Part shown: one piece after another, positions 21,325-31,733 of the stretch
Layout of the letters: each line of letters starts with the position of its first letter
How positions within the stretch are numbered: position 1 is the first letter of the stretch
Made by a program: the position numbers and the translations under genes
Assembly (NCBI GenBank): GCA_900175165.2
Contig: FWWN02000220.1
Coordinates: 1 to 64,000 of the forward strand
Direction of reading: 5' to 3'
Length of the DNA: 64,000 nt
Origin: Rhizomucor pusillus
Lineage: Eukaryota > Mucoromycota > Mucoromycetes > Mucorales > Lichtheimiaceae
Notes under the pieces: generated by a model
The model's input: only the letters and a program-made list of their open reading frames with translations
Told to the model about the DNA's origin: nothing
Databases searched by the model: none

Positions 21325-23273
21325 ATGACAGATTTTGCAGAGAACCTGATAAAAAATCTCGGTTTGCATGCCACGCCAAGGCTATCGTCGCCCGTAAAGT
21401 TGACAGATAAACTTGGTCAGCTGGGTGAAACGTTGCGTTACGCCCGAACGTCCCTGTCCCTTGCTTCGCTCAGCCAGGCGCTGACGGGCACTTCGTCAAC
21501 AACAACAACAACAACAGCAGCACAGGCACCACCAGCAGATCAGAGTATTACGCCTCCAGCGCCGGAGCGAGCCATAGGTCGATTGTGGATCAACGTCGCT
21601 GAAGCTCGGAATCTTAGTGTAAGCGATCCGCTCAGAAGCAATGTTTATTGTTTGGTGCAGTACGACAAGAACGTATTTTCTACGCTCGACAAGCACGACA
21701 CAGACGACGACTCTGAAAACGCAGGTCCTACACAGAGTATACCCATCCCCAATGCAGCACGGAAACAGAATCTTGACGTTTTCCAGCTGGCAATGGAGGC
21801 CAGCTCACCAAAGTGGCGGTACAACGCTACCTTGTAAGTACTAATAGGAAAGAAGTGAATGAACAGATGATACTTATTTGCATCGCTTTCAGTGACGTAT
21901 GTAACGAGGATCGCGAACTAGTTGTCAGCGTATTCGACCAGGGCAACCCGTTGCCGAATGGGGACGATCGGTTCCTTGGATTGGTAAAGCTCAAGCCATC
22001 CCTGGTCCCAAAGAAAACGACGGATCAATGGTGCCGACTCCTTCCGAGAACTGAGGATGAGAAGGTTACAGGAGAAATTCGATTACAAACTGAATACACT
22101 TCTGTTGGCCCTGTAAGTACCCTTGAAATCCTTCGTCCGTTTTCCTTCTTACTGACTTGTCGAAAGGCCAAATTGACTCCAGAATCATTCCGGATCGTAC
22201 GTTTGCTTGGCCACGGCTCATTCGGCAAAGTGTATCAAGTCATCAAACGGGACACGAAGCGCACGTATGCCATGAAAGTTCTCTCGAAGCAGCTCCTTAT
22301 TTCGCAGAACGAAGTCGCTCACACCCTGTCTGAACGGAACGTACTCGTGCACACCCTCTCCAACCCCTTTATCGTCACCCTAAAGTTCAGCTTCCAAACA
22401 GCAGACCACTTGTTCCTTGTCATGGACTATATCCCAGGAGGCGAGCTGTTCACATATTTACAAAAGGAACAATATTTCGATGAGGCACGCGCGAGATTCT
22501 ATATTGCAGAACTTGTGCTTGCCTTGGAACATATCCATGCACATCAAGTTGTCTATAGAGATCTCAAACCAGAGAATATTCTGCTTGATGCTCAAGGTCA
22601 CGTTGCTCTTACGGACTTTGGACTCTGCAAAGAGCTGAAACGCGACAACGATACCACATCCACGTTTTGTGGAACATCGGAATACCTTGCACCAGAGATG
22701 GTTCGCCAGGAACCGTACACAAAAACGGTGGACTGGTGGGCTTTGGGTATCCTGCTGTACGAGATCCTTACAGGCGGACCACCTTTCCACTCTGTGCATT
22801 TAGACGTTCTATACCGCAAGATATGCAAAGCTCCTCTCAAGTTTCCCTCTCACCCTCCCCTGTCACCTGAGGCCAAGGATCTGATCTGCAGGCTCCTTGA
22901 CCGGAACCCCGAGACGCGCCTGGGTGCTAAGCATGACGCGCAGGAAATCAAGGAACACGAATTTTTCAAGGATGTACAGTGGGATTCATTGGCCCAAAAG
23001 CAAACTAGACCTCCATTCAAACCGGCACTCAAGAACCAGAAACAGCAACAGCAGCAACAATCCCAATTCCAGCATCTACCCAGTCCAATGTTAAAACAGC
23101 ATCCATCGTTTCTCGCCGTCCGCAAAACCATCACCGCTTCACCCCTGAGCTCATCCACGCAATCCGCATTTAAAAACTTCAGTTATGTCCGTGATGATAC
23201 AGCGAGCATAGCCAGCAGTCGCCGCACCGTCGCGTCATTCTTGTCAGACGAAGATGAGGACGATCTTTGGTGA
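21325..23273 (+). CDS. AGC protein kinase with N-terminal C2 domain (Sch9/Ypk/Akt group)
   Basis: Three exons (21325-21833, 21893-22112, 22167-23273) encode 611 residues. Residues about 85-260 look like a C2 domain (GRLWINVAEARNLSV, then ELVVSVFDQG and FLGLVKLK). The kinase domain starts near residue 250 (FRIVRLLGHGSFGKVYQV). It has AMKVLSK, YRDLKPENILL, DFGLCKEL, the activation loop TSTFCGTSEYLAPE and YTKTVDWWALG. The C-tail has a Q6-interrupted linker and a hydrophobic motif FKNFSYV, the site phosphorylated by TOR complexes in this group. C2 plus AGC kinase is the layout of Sch9, a TORC1 effector controlling growth and ribosome synthesis, but the kinase domain also resembles Ypk/Gad8. The end is acidic (DEDEDDLW). 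The start at 21325 begins the conserved N-terminus, although the frame is open further upstream. Confidence 0.88.
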
Positions 23274-23316
23274 ATTGTGAATTTTCTTTCTTGTTTTTGT
23301 ACATATGCAGCCGCTC

Positions 23317-23322
23317 AATAAA
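23317..23322 (+). terminator. Probable polyadenylation signal of the AGC kinase gene
   Basis: An AATAAA hexamer lies about 45 bases after the stop codon in T-rich sequence, a usual position for fungal 3' end formation. The methyltransferase gene ends tail-to-tail about 90 bases further on. Confidence 0.4.
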
Positions 23323-23410
23323 TAATAGCCTGTTTTCATTTGTTTATTACTATCCGTAGTTGGTATTTTTATTTTCTGCTGTTCTTCTTGTTCTCGCGTA
23401 AAAAGGTATA

Positions 23411-24756
23411 TCAGTGAGGTTTCTGGCCGAGGCAGACGCCGTGGGACCACATGGCATCTGGTTTTTCGGTCATGCCTTTCCTTAAATCCTCCAAAAACTG
23501 CGGGTATTCCTCGTCGCTGATGTTGAGCTCTTTTCCAATTACATTCTGCACGGCTGCAAAGATGTGCACGACGTCGGACGCGAATTCTTGCGATATAGGG
23601 TCTTTCCGTGCTGGTGTAAAGAAGAACATTTTAGTTTAGATGCTTTTTCTTTCTTATTTCCTTGGGAACATACATAAGTTAATATCCTTGATTTCATAGT
23701 GGATAATTTTGTAACCACATTCCTCCATGATCTTGTCCATTTTACTTAATATAAATGGGTCCTGGTTTTTCTGTTCCATCATATGGATAACTATACGGCG
23801 GGCGGCGCGGCGGTTGGTTTTGTCAGACATATCACACGCTTGACAAATGCGGATAACACTTACATGCTTTCCCAGCCTTATTGACGAGCGGCGTTCCTTC
23901 TAGCTAGAGTGACGAAAGAATAATAAGCAAAAAATTGATGTGATACAAGATTTCTTGGAAGCCAACGTACCAGCATACCGGCTTCTACGGATTGAGCGAG
24001 ACCTCCCGGTTTCAAAACGCGCATCACTTCCTTCCACAACATGGGCCATTGGTGCGCTTCCAAGCTGACCAACATGATGCGGACGCTCACAAAGTCGAAG
24101 GTATTATCTGGATATGGCAAGCCGTCAAGAACATTTGCAATCTCGAAACGCACGTTTGGTGGTCGAATTTGCTTTGGAAAGACGTCGCACATGTCGATGC
24201 CAATGCAATCAATTTCGGGATACTCGGTAGCGACATCGAGACACCAAGTACCGTTGCCACATCCGACGTCGAGCACTTTAGCACCATCTTTGAACGGAGT
24301 TGGCAAAAGCGGAAATGCCTTATCGACAATGTTGCTGTTGTGTGGTGCAGGTTTACCTCATTTAGTTCTTTGCATTACCCAGAAATTCTTGTTCCGCCGC
24401 GAACAATTACGTACCCGTTAAATAAGGATTTGATGGCAAAGTGTTGCTATGTCCGCGAAAACAATAGAATGTAAGTCGATCGTGAAAAAAATAACATTTC
24501 AACAGGTTGTGATACGAACACTGATCAGTCTGTCCATTTCCTCCTCGTCGTTCGGAAACCAGTAGGATGAATTTGCAACGTTGTGGAAAAAGCGTGTTTT
24601 AGTGCTGGTGCTTCCGCTGCCGTTTGTGGACGATATCGTGGACGAATCGCCTCCTGTGCTGAAAGACTGCTGCTGCTTCTCGGAAGACGACTGGCTTGCC
24701 TCCCGTCGCCGAGAAGACTTTCGATGCCTCATCTTTGAGGACATAGAAGAGCCCAT
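23411..24756 (-). CDS. Class I SAM-dependent methyltransferase
   Basis: Six exons (24756-24520, 24446-24415, 24334-23971, 23903-23864, 23790-23674, 23610-23411) give 329 residues. A Ser-rich N-terminus of about 60 residues precedes SSYWFPNDEEEMDRL, which is typical of a family of fungal methyltransferases expanded in Mucoromycota. The Rossmann fold is clear: motif I KVLDVGCGNGTWCLDVA, the acidic residue after strand 2 in GIDMCDVFP, NTFDFVSVRIML, and EVMRVLKPGG. The substrate cannot be read from sequence; relatives include LaeA-like and UMTA-type enzymes. The first intron has a weak donor (GTTCGT), making that junction less sure. The gene is tail-to-tail with the AGC kinase gene. Confidence 0.8.
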
Positions 24757-25555
24757 TTTTATGGTTTTTTATGCTTGCAGAAACAAGACAGGGAAGTAAG
24801 AGAAGAAGAAACAAGAAGGGAAAAAAAGAGAGCAGGTGATGAGGTGGAGAAGAAAATAAAAAATTGGCTCCCGGATTTGAGTTCTCTCCCAGGCAGGGGA
24901 GGAGCCGGCGGCGACGGCGGACTTGCCTCGTTTGACACTGCATCCTTTTTTCCTGCCGTGCAGATCGATCCATCGTTCGAGTTCTACTACGGTAGCACAA
25001 TCCCACCATTGACAGTCGCCGCCTCTCTTCCCTCGCTCTTCTCCGTTACCGCCATTTGTACACAAAACCTTATTGTCTAATACTCTGTAGTAGCTGTTAG
25101 ATCACAGATAACGCGTCTTATTAGACTATTGGCAAAGGCAAGGTTGATTGCACGTATGAGCCTCTGTAAAGTCATATTACCAATGAGAATTTACAAATCA
25201 TTACAAAGTAATGCGTCGAATGATACTGTAGATGCCTCTTTTATCTACATCAGAATAGAGATATGCATCATCTATTAGGTCCCTTAATCTTCAAATCGGG
25301 CGTCGACAACCTCGTTGATATGCCTTTATCCCATTAAAGATACCATGTAATACCAACGGATACGTCTGGGTTTTTAGACCGTGGCAACGAGTTCCTCACT
25401 AGAGTGTCTCCGATCATTTGGACAGCTGGTTTCAAGGCACTAGTTTACTTTGACATCTCAATCCATTTTAATAAATAAGGAGATGAGTGCTTGTTCGACC
25501 TCCCTGTAGTCATACATAGCCACATTCTTCCCATCTTCATTCCGCTCGAGAAATA
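24757..25555. other. Intergenic region, no supported gene
   Basis: The first 300 bases are the 5' flank and leader of the methyltransferase gene, purine-rich on the plus strand. The rest is AT-rich 3' flank of the U11/U12-35K gene. I see no further gene, repeat or RNA. Confidence 0.4.
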
Positions 25556-26469
25556 TCACTGTTCTCTGCGGTATTTTCTTCTACTTTCGTGGCTAGGAGA
25601 ACGTCGATGATAACGGTGACGGCCATGCTGGCGCCGATGATGATCATCTTGTTCGTGCCTCGATCGATAATCATCACCTTGTCTCTTGCGTTTCCATTCA
25701 AACGTGTCTCCACTTCGCCACACGTCTGGCTCCTTCTGTTCTGGATCAATGGGTATATTTTTCCCCTTCCTAGCTTCGAGATTAGTTTTCTTTACTAGAT
25801 TGTAAAAGGCATACCACTTACGGAGGCCACCGAAACGGTTTTGCACGCGCTCCAAAACGCAACTGTCCACTTTCTTTGCGTCCCCCGAATCCTCCGCCGA
25901 GTCGCCTAGGAATCCATCCCTTCATAACGCGAGCACGTTCATAATCCACCAATACAACGTGGTCATCAATGATCGCCCTGTGAGCTCGGTGATACGCTCT
26001 CCGCGCATCGTGTCGATGCTCAAACGTTACAAATCCATATCCTTCAGATATACCTGTCACTGTGGGCTCTTTAGTCGTGAAAGGTTATCTGAAAGATCTC
26101 ATCTCGCTCTTACCTGGATTGCGTGTTACTTTGACGTTGCTGATAGGCCCATACTGACTAAAATAGGAACGTAGACTTTCTGCTGCAAGTTAGACTTGAA
26201 CTAGTCTCTATTTACAGCAACCTCCTTTGTACCTTCTGTGCTACTGTGGTTGAGTCGGCCTACAAAGATCGTCTTTTCAGGATCGGTCGTCAACGATGTT
26301 GGTGGATTATCTGCAAGGGTTACATTAATCGGGGAGCAGACGAACGCAGCAAGTATCCTTCCTTACAATGCGCAACGCAAGCTCTTTGAATCGCTGCATC
26401 GTGCGCTACCGTGTCTGTGCCATCTATCGAGCCTGCTTGCAACGGAGCATAGTTCTTCAAATACCACAT
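25556..26469 (-). CDS. SNRNP35: U11/U12 small nuclear ribonucleoprotein 35 kDa (minor spliceosome)
   Basis: Five exons (26469-26367, 26310-26233, 26182-26114, 26059-25822, 25769-25556) encode 233 residues. The N-terminus [18 protein letters not shown] is the family signature before the RRM. The RRM has RNP2 (TIFVGRL) and RNP1 (EGYGFVTFE). It is followed by the diagnostic block [20 protein letters not shown], then [13 protein letters not shown]. The C-terminus is an Arg/His/Ser-rich tail. This protein binds U11 snRNA and is specific to the U12-dependent spliceosome, so the organism should splice some U12-type introns. None of this gene's own introns is U12-type. If the last intron (25770-25821) is not removed, the protein ends directly at PP followed by a stop, losing the basic tail. 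Confidence 0.92.
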
Positions 26470-26629
26470 GCGCGGTGGTACAACAGTATCGGACAGTCTG
26501 ACTCCAGATCAAAGGGCCCTTTATTTCACAACCGCTTGGTGTCGATGATGACTAGTCAAGTTTAGTTTTGACAACGGACAATGCAGTGGATATTACTCGG
26601 AAACTGTCGAACACGAGCTTCGCGGGTAC

Positions 26630-27357
26630 CTATTGTAGATCTACAATTATTAGCAAAAGAGAGTAACGGCCAAAAAAATGCTGCTTTGCACTTGCCAGTA
26701 TCCAAGGAGAGTTGAATGCTACAAAGTACACCCAAAAATACAGTGGGTGCGGATCACAATTTTCAAAACCAGTGGGAAAATCCAAAACAAAGTATAAGGT
26801 GCAGCTAAACAAATGTGCCATGGATGCGATGAGCTGCCAGAGGTATTGCGTGGGCGAATCGCGCCATATACTGAGAGCCGCCAGTACGCAAAGTGGGCCC
26901 CAAATAGTCTAAGCTCATAAATATACATACAGGTAAATGTCGCAAAGTAAAAGGTGCAAGCTATATCTCAAATACAAACCACTGTAATGGTTTCCACAGC
27001 CAACAGGACAGGATCCACCGAGAGATACCTCGAATCGCCGTGCGCATATTCCTTCCAAAGTTCAGATAAAAGATCTGACCGACTCGCTACAGCGTGTCCG
27101 CGATAAATCCAATAGCTCTCAAAGCCAAGATGCAGTATCGCGCTGACTGTAAACCAAACGAACCGTGCACGCTGCCCCAGGGACCGTTGCTTTCTTGCAC
27201 CGATGATTGCCAGCGCAATCGAGACAACGGCGCACATTACTAAGCCCACAGTTAACAGTAACTGAAAAGTCGAGCGTGTATTTGGTACATAGTCAGGTAG
27301 TCTAAGTGTGCGTGGGTAAAATGGATGGTGCTGCGCTTCGATGGACATTGTGTCCAT
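26630..27357 (-). CDS. EBP-type sterol delta8-delta7 isomerase (EXPERA family)
   Basis: Two exons (27357-26980, 26908-26630) give 218 residues with four to five hydrophobic segments. HPFYPRTLRLPDYVPN, then LHLGFESYWIY, LWKEYAHGDSRYL, VETITV and LYFWVYFVAFNSPW follow the order of human emopamil-binding protein. They keep its catalytic residues: His and Glu in the second segment, Glu/Thr in VETIT, and Asn near the end. EBP shifts the sterol double bond from C8 to C7 in the endoplasmic reticulum. Dikarya mainly use the unrelated Erg2 for this step, although EBP-like proteins occur in fungi. The short upstream interval to the U11/U12-35K start (26470-26629) is its 3' flank. Confidence 0.85.
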
Positions 27358-27408
27358 TTGGGTAAATCGTAGAAGAAAGAGAGAAAAGGGCGCGCGGAGG
27401 CACAGACT

Positions 27409-27825
27409 TTAGATAGTGTCTGGAAATATCGACTGTCCTGGCTTGAGCGACATATTCTTTTGGCGGTTCAATACCCCAATAGCATGTTCCAGTTGGTCTT
27501 GCTCAATGAGAATGTAGTCGGTGTCGTAGGTGCTAATGACAAACACAGGAATCTTGTTATCGCGAAGAGGATCGACAATGCTGGCAAGGATACCAACTAG
27601 ACTGAAATCCATTTGTGCATCAACCTGCAGACATCTCCAGCCGTCCTTCTTCTTCTTTGCTCCAGGCAGTGGTTCAGAAGCCGAGGGGCAGAGCACTGAA
27701 AGTTCGCTCGTGGTCTTTGAAACAGTGTACCAAGGCAAGTTGTTCAACCATTCAGTGGGGATTTGATGTGATCTGTCAAACTGGTAGAGTGTAAACTCGT
27801 CCGGTAGAATTAAAAGCGTCAGCAT
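27409..27825 (-). CDS. ACT-domain protein, CASTOR/ACT_7-like
   Basis: A single exon encodes 138 residues. The C-terminal half is an ACT fold: DFSLVGILASIVDPL, then IPVFVISTYDTDYILIEQDQLEHAI. The SxYDTDY and LVGILASI features are typical of the ACT_7 domain found in small fungal and bacterial amino-acid-binding proteins and in metazoan CASTOR. The N-terminal half (LTLLILPDEFTLYQF) resembles the first ACT-like half of the same proteins. Such proteins sense small ligands such as amino acids; no enzyme domain is attached. The gene lies 50 bases upstream of the EBP start, in the same direction, but no co-transcription can be claimed. Confidence 0.75.
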   Translation of the reverse strand: MLTLLILPDEFTLYQFDRSHQIPTEWLNNLPWYTVSKTTSELSVLCPSASEPLPGAKKKKDGWRCLQVDAQMDFSLVGILASIVDPLRDNKIPVFVISTYDTDYILIEQDQLEHAIGVLNRQKNMSLKPGQSIFPDTI

Positions 27826-28650
27826 GGTTTATCTTCAAAATGTCAATTCAGAGGGACACTGTTGATGTGGCGATTGAGATGTAAAGGAGGCGGTGCGCAT
27901 GAACACAGAAAAATTCCGCCCCGTCGGACCTACTTGCGGTCAAGTGATCCAAGTCTAATATACTTGTAATAGGCGAACATCTAACGTACATGATTATTAC
28001 GGATATACGACGGCTGACGAAGGTAAATGCAAACTCACGCTACTCTTCGATAAAATGCTCCGATTTTGGTTGCAGATGTTTTCAGGTCAAAGCACCTCTC
28101 GTCTTGTTATTCCGGTTCCATAAACGAGCTTTATCGCCAGCGCTGTCTGCCAATCCGTGACCTACATGTAGGTCACCAAGCTTTTGACTTTACATCACCG
28201 TCGACATTGTTTATTTCTTGGTACCAGCCGAGATCTATCCAAGCTTTACGTTGGAAAAAGGACTTGCTGTCAACACCGCATATGTATGTAAAAAAGTCCC
28301 GGAGTCACGTCACTTTCAGCTTGTCAAATAAATTAAGATGCATATAGTGATAACCAATAAACAACTAAACCTCCCGATCCAAATGTTCGATCCATCGCCA
28401 ATGCTGATATCGGGTAAATTGTACTAATTGTTTGTCGAACTAGACAGCAATTGACAAGTGCTTATTCTTTTGAACGTATCTGTCTATTGTTTTAGCTACT
28501 TTTCAGTTTGATCTATTTACCAGCATTCGGAAGATACAAACTGAACTTACAGTTCAACTGTGTATTAGCGTGCAATTCCAAGTATATAAGAGACTTGGAG
28601 CACTAGGTACTCAAACCGTTTTCTCCCAGTTAATATCTGTATACCCTGAA
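27826..28650. other. Divergent promoter region of the ACT-domain and chitin deacetylase genes
   Basis: No gene is supported between the minus-strand ACT gene and the plus-strand chitin deacetylase gene. Short frames such as 28066-28347 lack features. A TATA-like element near 28583 serves the right-hand gene. Confidence 0.45.
28583..28590 (+). promoter_or_regulatory. TATA-like box of the chitin deacetylase gene
   Basis: TATATAAG lies about 65 bases before the ATG at 28651. The spacing would leave a leader of only about 35 bases. Confidence 0.5.
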
Positions 28651-29857
28651 ATGCGACGTAACAGATTTTTCTCGCTTTTCTTGCTAGCAGCCGCAGCTGG
28701 TTTGTCCCTCGTCCAAGCGCAAGGCGAACCAGAGGAGATAGAAGTACCCAAAAACCCAGAATGGCTCGAGGAAGTTGATCTCTCCACAATACCCAACGTG
28801 CCTGTTCGCCCGGTTGGATCAGGCGAATGCAAAAATGCAAAGTGTGACGGCACCGATAACGACCAGTGCTTTGAAACCTGCGGCAATCTTCCCACTTCAG
28901 AGGATATCTACGGCTGCCCAAAGGACCATCAGTGGGCGCTGACCTTCGACGACGGTCCCAGCAACTATACTATCGAACTTTTGGACCTCCTGGATGAGCA
29001 CAATATCAAGGCTACATTCTGTGTTATGGGTGTACATGTCAAGAAATATCCCGAAATTGTCAAGCGTGCATACGAATCCGGCCACCAGATTGCCTCACAC
29101 ACATACTCGCATCCTCACTTGATGAGTCTTTCAAATGAAGAAATCGTCTATGAAATCAAAGCGACCGAGGAAGCTATCAAAGATGCTATTGGTATCAAAC
29201 CCAAGTATGTCAGACCACCATTCGGTGAAGCCGATGCCCGCGTAAAGGCTATCCTCAAAGCTATGGGCTACAAAGTCTTGCTCTGGAATGTCGACCCCAC
29301 TGACTACGATGTCTACATGAAGCCCGATGCCTCCAAGAGAATCCAGGGCGCATTCAGAATGGCTGCCTCGGGCAAGGACACTGGTTTGAACGCACACGAA
29401 GATCCTGGCTTTATCAGTCTTCAGCATGGTACGTCAACTGTCTTAAAATGTAAAATCTAGGTACTGATTTATCCTCCTCTGGTTTTGCATAGATTTGTAC
29501 AAGCAATCAATTGCACAGGTTCCTCATGTTATCAAGTATCTGAAAGGCAAGGGTTACAGCTTCATGACCGCAGCACAGTGCCTTGAAGACGACGCACCTC
29601 ACGAGCTTCTCAGCGAGGAAGTCAATGAGCAAAATGTCAAACAATGGAATGAAACCAATAGCAGCAGCAGCAACAGCTTCGGTGCCGCTGCCGCTACTGG
29701 CAGCTCTTCTGCTCACCGATCATCCTCCGCTTCCTCATCCGCGACCGTAATCAACCGCGTTGCTTCGCACCACGCCGCGTCGTCCGCTGCTCACTCTCAA
29801 GCATACAATGCTCTCGGTCTGCTTGCTTTGTTCTTCGTTTCTGCCATGTTCTTTTAG
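28651..29857 (+). CDS. Chitin deacetylase, secreted and GPI-anchored (CE4)
   Basis: Two exons (28651-29428, 29493-29857) encode 380 residues. A signal peptide (FFSLFLLAAAAGLSLVQAQ) is followed by a Cys-rich segment (ECKNAKCDGTDNDQC). The NodB/polysaccharide deacetylase domain comes next: motif 1 TFDDGP, motif 2 SHTYSHPHL with the metal-binding His residues, motif 3 RPPFGEADARV, motif 4 LLWNVDPTDY, and motif 5 ISLQHD. The C-terminus is Ser/Ala-rich with a terminal hydrophobic stretch (LLALFFVSAMFF), as in GPI-anchored family members. The enzyme removes acetyl groups from nascent chitin to make chitosan, a major wall polymer of Mucoromycota. The length fits the family. The intron splits the motif-5 His codon region. 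Confidence 0.93.
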
Positions 29858-30663
29858 GTTTTTCTTCTAAAACGAGTTCATCTGCATCATTGTTACTATT
29901 CTCATCGTTTGAAATAAAAGCATTTCAACTGTTCCTAGATAGTAGATACGAGCATGCGTGAATGCTTCAATGGTACACGACTTTTATGCTTTTCCATTCT
30001 ATGTCGAATTGTTACCTGTCCGAATCGTAGTCTAACATCTCAAGAACCACATATCTTCTCCCTGCACTGTCAGCAGATAAAAGTTTTATTGTTCGTTGCA
30101 GATGATTTCACGCAGCATACGCCGCGCGCGGCTAAAAAAAAGTGTACAACATCGCTAGGTCAGTCCATGAACTTTAAATTATTCCGAGGGAATTATATGG
30201 TCTTGTCAGACTACAGATAGTATATATATGTGAGAAAAAGAAACAATGTATTTTTCTAGGCGCTCAATAAGATGCAGCTTTAGACTAAATGCTATTAGCG
30301 CATATACTTGGCTGTTTATATCCTTTCACACTCTAACTGTTCCTGATCATCGGTTGTGTGTTACCAGGGCTAACTTGACGTGTGTAAGGGTGAACAAATT
30401 TACGCTGACCCTGAATGTATGTAGCACAGCCGTTGAATTGTTCTTTCTTGCACTACTAGAATTAGATTGCGTTATATCTTCGTATTTTATGTATAGAGTA
30501 CACAGAGCAAAATTAGTACAAGTTTGCCTGTCTGACTGCAGGTGGAAGGAAGAGAAGGAGAGGAGATCTGTTGTGAAAGTATCGAGAGGAAGGAGATAGA
30601 AATAAATAATAATAAAAAAGAGGAAAAGACAAAAAAGAAAATGGATCAATTAAGAAGAGAGCA
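29858..30663. other. Intergenic region between convergent secreted-protein genes
   Basis: The chitin deacetylase gene ends at 29857 and the Ser-rich gene ends at 30664 on the other strand, so both 3' flanks lie here. AATAAA at 29913-29918 fits a polyadenylation signal for the deacetylase. The frame at 30246-30599 shows no feature. I see nothing else. Confidence 0.4.
29913..29918 (+). terminator. Probable polyadenylation signal of the chitin deacetylase gene
   Basis: AATAAA lies 56 bases after the stop codon in AT-rich sequence. Confidence 0.45.
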
Positions 30664-31733
30664 TTACAAGTAGCAACCGAGAGCGGCAATCAACGAGGCA
30701 GCCACGAGTGCAACAGCGGGAGAATTGACACCGGCTGCGTTGACGGACTGTGCCGAAACAGTGTCTTGATCCAAACCAGAAGCAGAAGGAGTACCTTGGG
30801 CGGAAGAACCGCCAGCCGAAGATCCTGAAGCAGGCGAGGAAGCTGCTGCAGCCGCAGGTGATGACGATGCAGCACCAACTGCCGAGGACGAAGAACCGGC
30901 GCTGCTGGAAGGAGTAGAGGCGGCAGCAGGAGGAGAAGAAGAAGAGGAGGAGGAAGAGACGCCGGTGGCGGCAGGGCTGCTGGTGGGAGTGCGACCACCA
31001 GCAGGGCTGGAGGTAGCGCTGCTGCCGCTGCTCGAAGAGGAGCCGCTTCCACTCGATGACGTAGCCGAACCAGAACCGTCCATAGGACCGCTGTAATCGC
31101 CGGGAACGATGCGAGCGCATCCCTTCTGAGAGATACCGCGGTTGCAGTCTTGATCGTTGTTCTATGCATATGCACAAAGATGCGTATTAGGAGTCCATTG
31201 TTTTAAATTCAGGAACATGATAATACTTACGCAGCAGCGAACACAGTAAGTCTTGCCGGCAGGTTCTACCAAGTTTACAAAGTAATCCCATCCAGCGCAG
31301 GAAGCACCGTTGGGAGCTTTGATATCGAATTGGCTAAATCGAGTCATTTAGAGGGATTTACGTTTTTAGGTAACAAAGTATAAATTGCTTACCCGCCATC
31401 GTCAGTAGGGTCAAGGTTAGCCTTTGTAGGGTCAATCTGACCAGTGACCTGGACGTAGTTGTCGGTAGCTACGTAGTGGGCAGATTGAATAAAGCCATCG
31501 GGCATCGAGTTGGCGTTTGTAGCTTTGGAAGTGCTTCCCATACAGAATGCCTGGCCGTTCCATTCCGTATCCGAAATAAGTCTATCGGTCGAATCCGGGG
31601 GAGGAAGGAAGGTGCAAAAATCTGTAGCGTCGACGATCTCAATGATCTGCCCGCCTCCAGCATTGACTTGTTGAACCAGGAGCATCGCCCACAAGGACAA
31701 AGAACCGGCGATGTAACCAAGACGTGCCACCAT
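30664..31733 (-). CDS. Secreted Ser/Ala-rich GPI-type surface protein
   Basis: Three exons (31733-31393, 31333-31231, 31161-30664) give 313 residues. A signal peptide (LSLWAMLLVQQVNA) precedes a globular Cys-containing domain: ATDFCTFLPPPDSTDRLISD, then YVQVTGQIDPTKANL, GGQFDIKAPNGASCAGWDYF and EPAGKTYCVRCC. A long Ser/Ala/Pro/Gly low-complexity region and a C-terminal hydrophobic end (VALVAASLIAALGCYL) follow, as in GPI-anchored wall proteins. The globular part resembles secreted fungal glycoproteins that basidiomycete annotations often call macrofage activating glycoprotein; its function is unknown. The gene is convergent with chitin deacetylase, and both products would be displayed on the cell surface. 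Confidence 0.8.
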
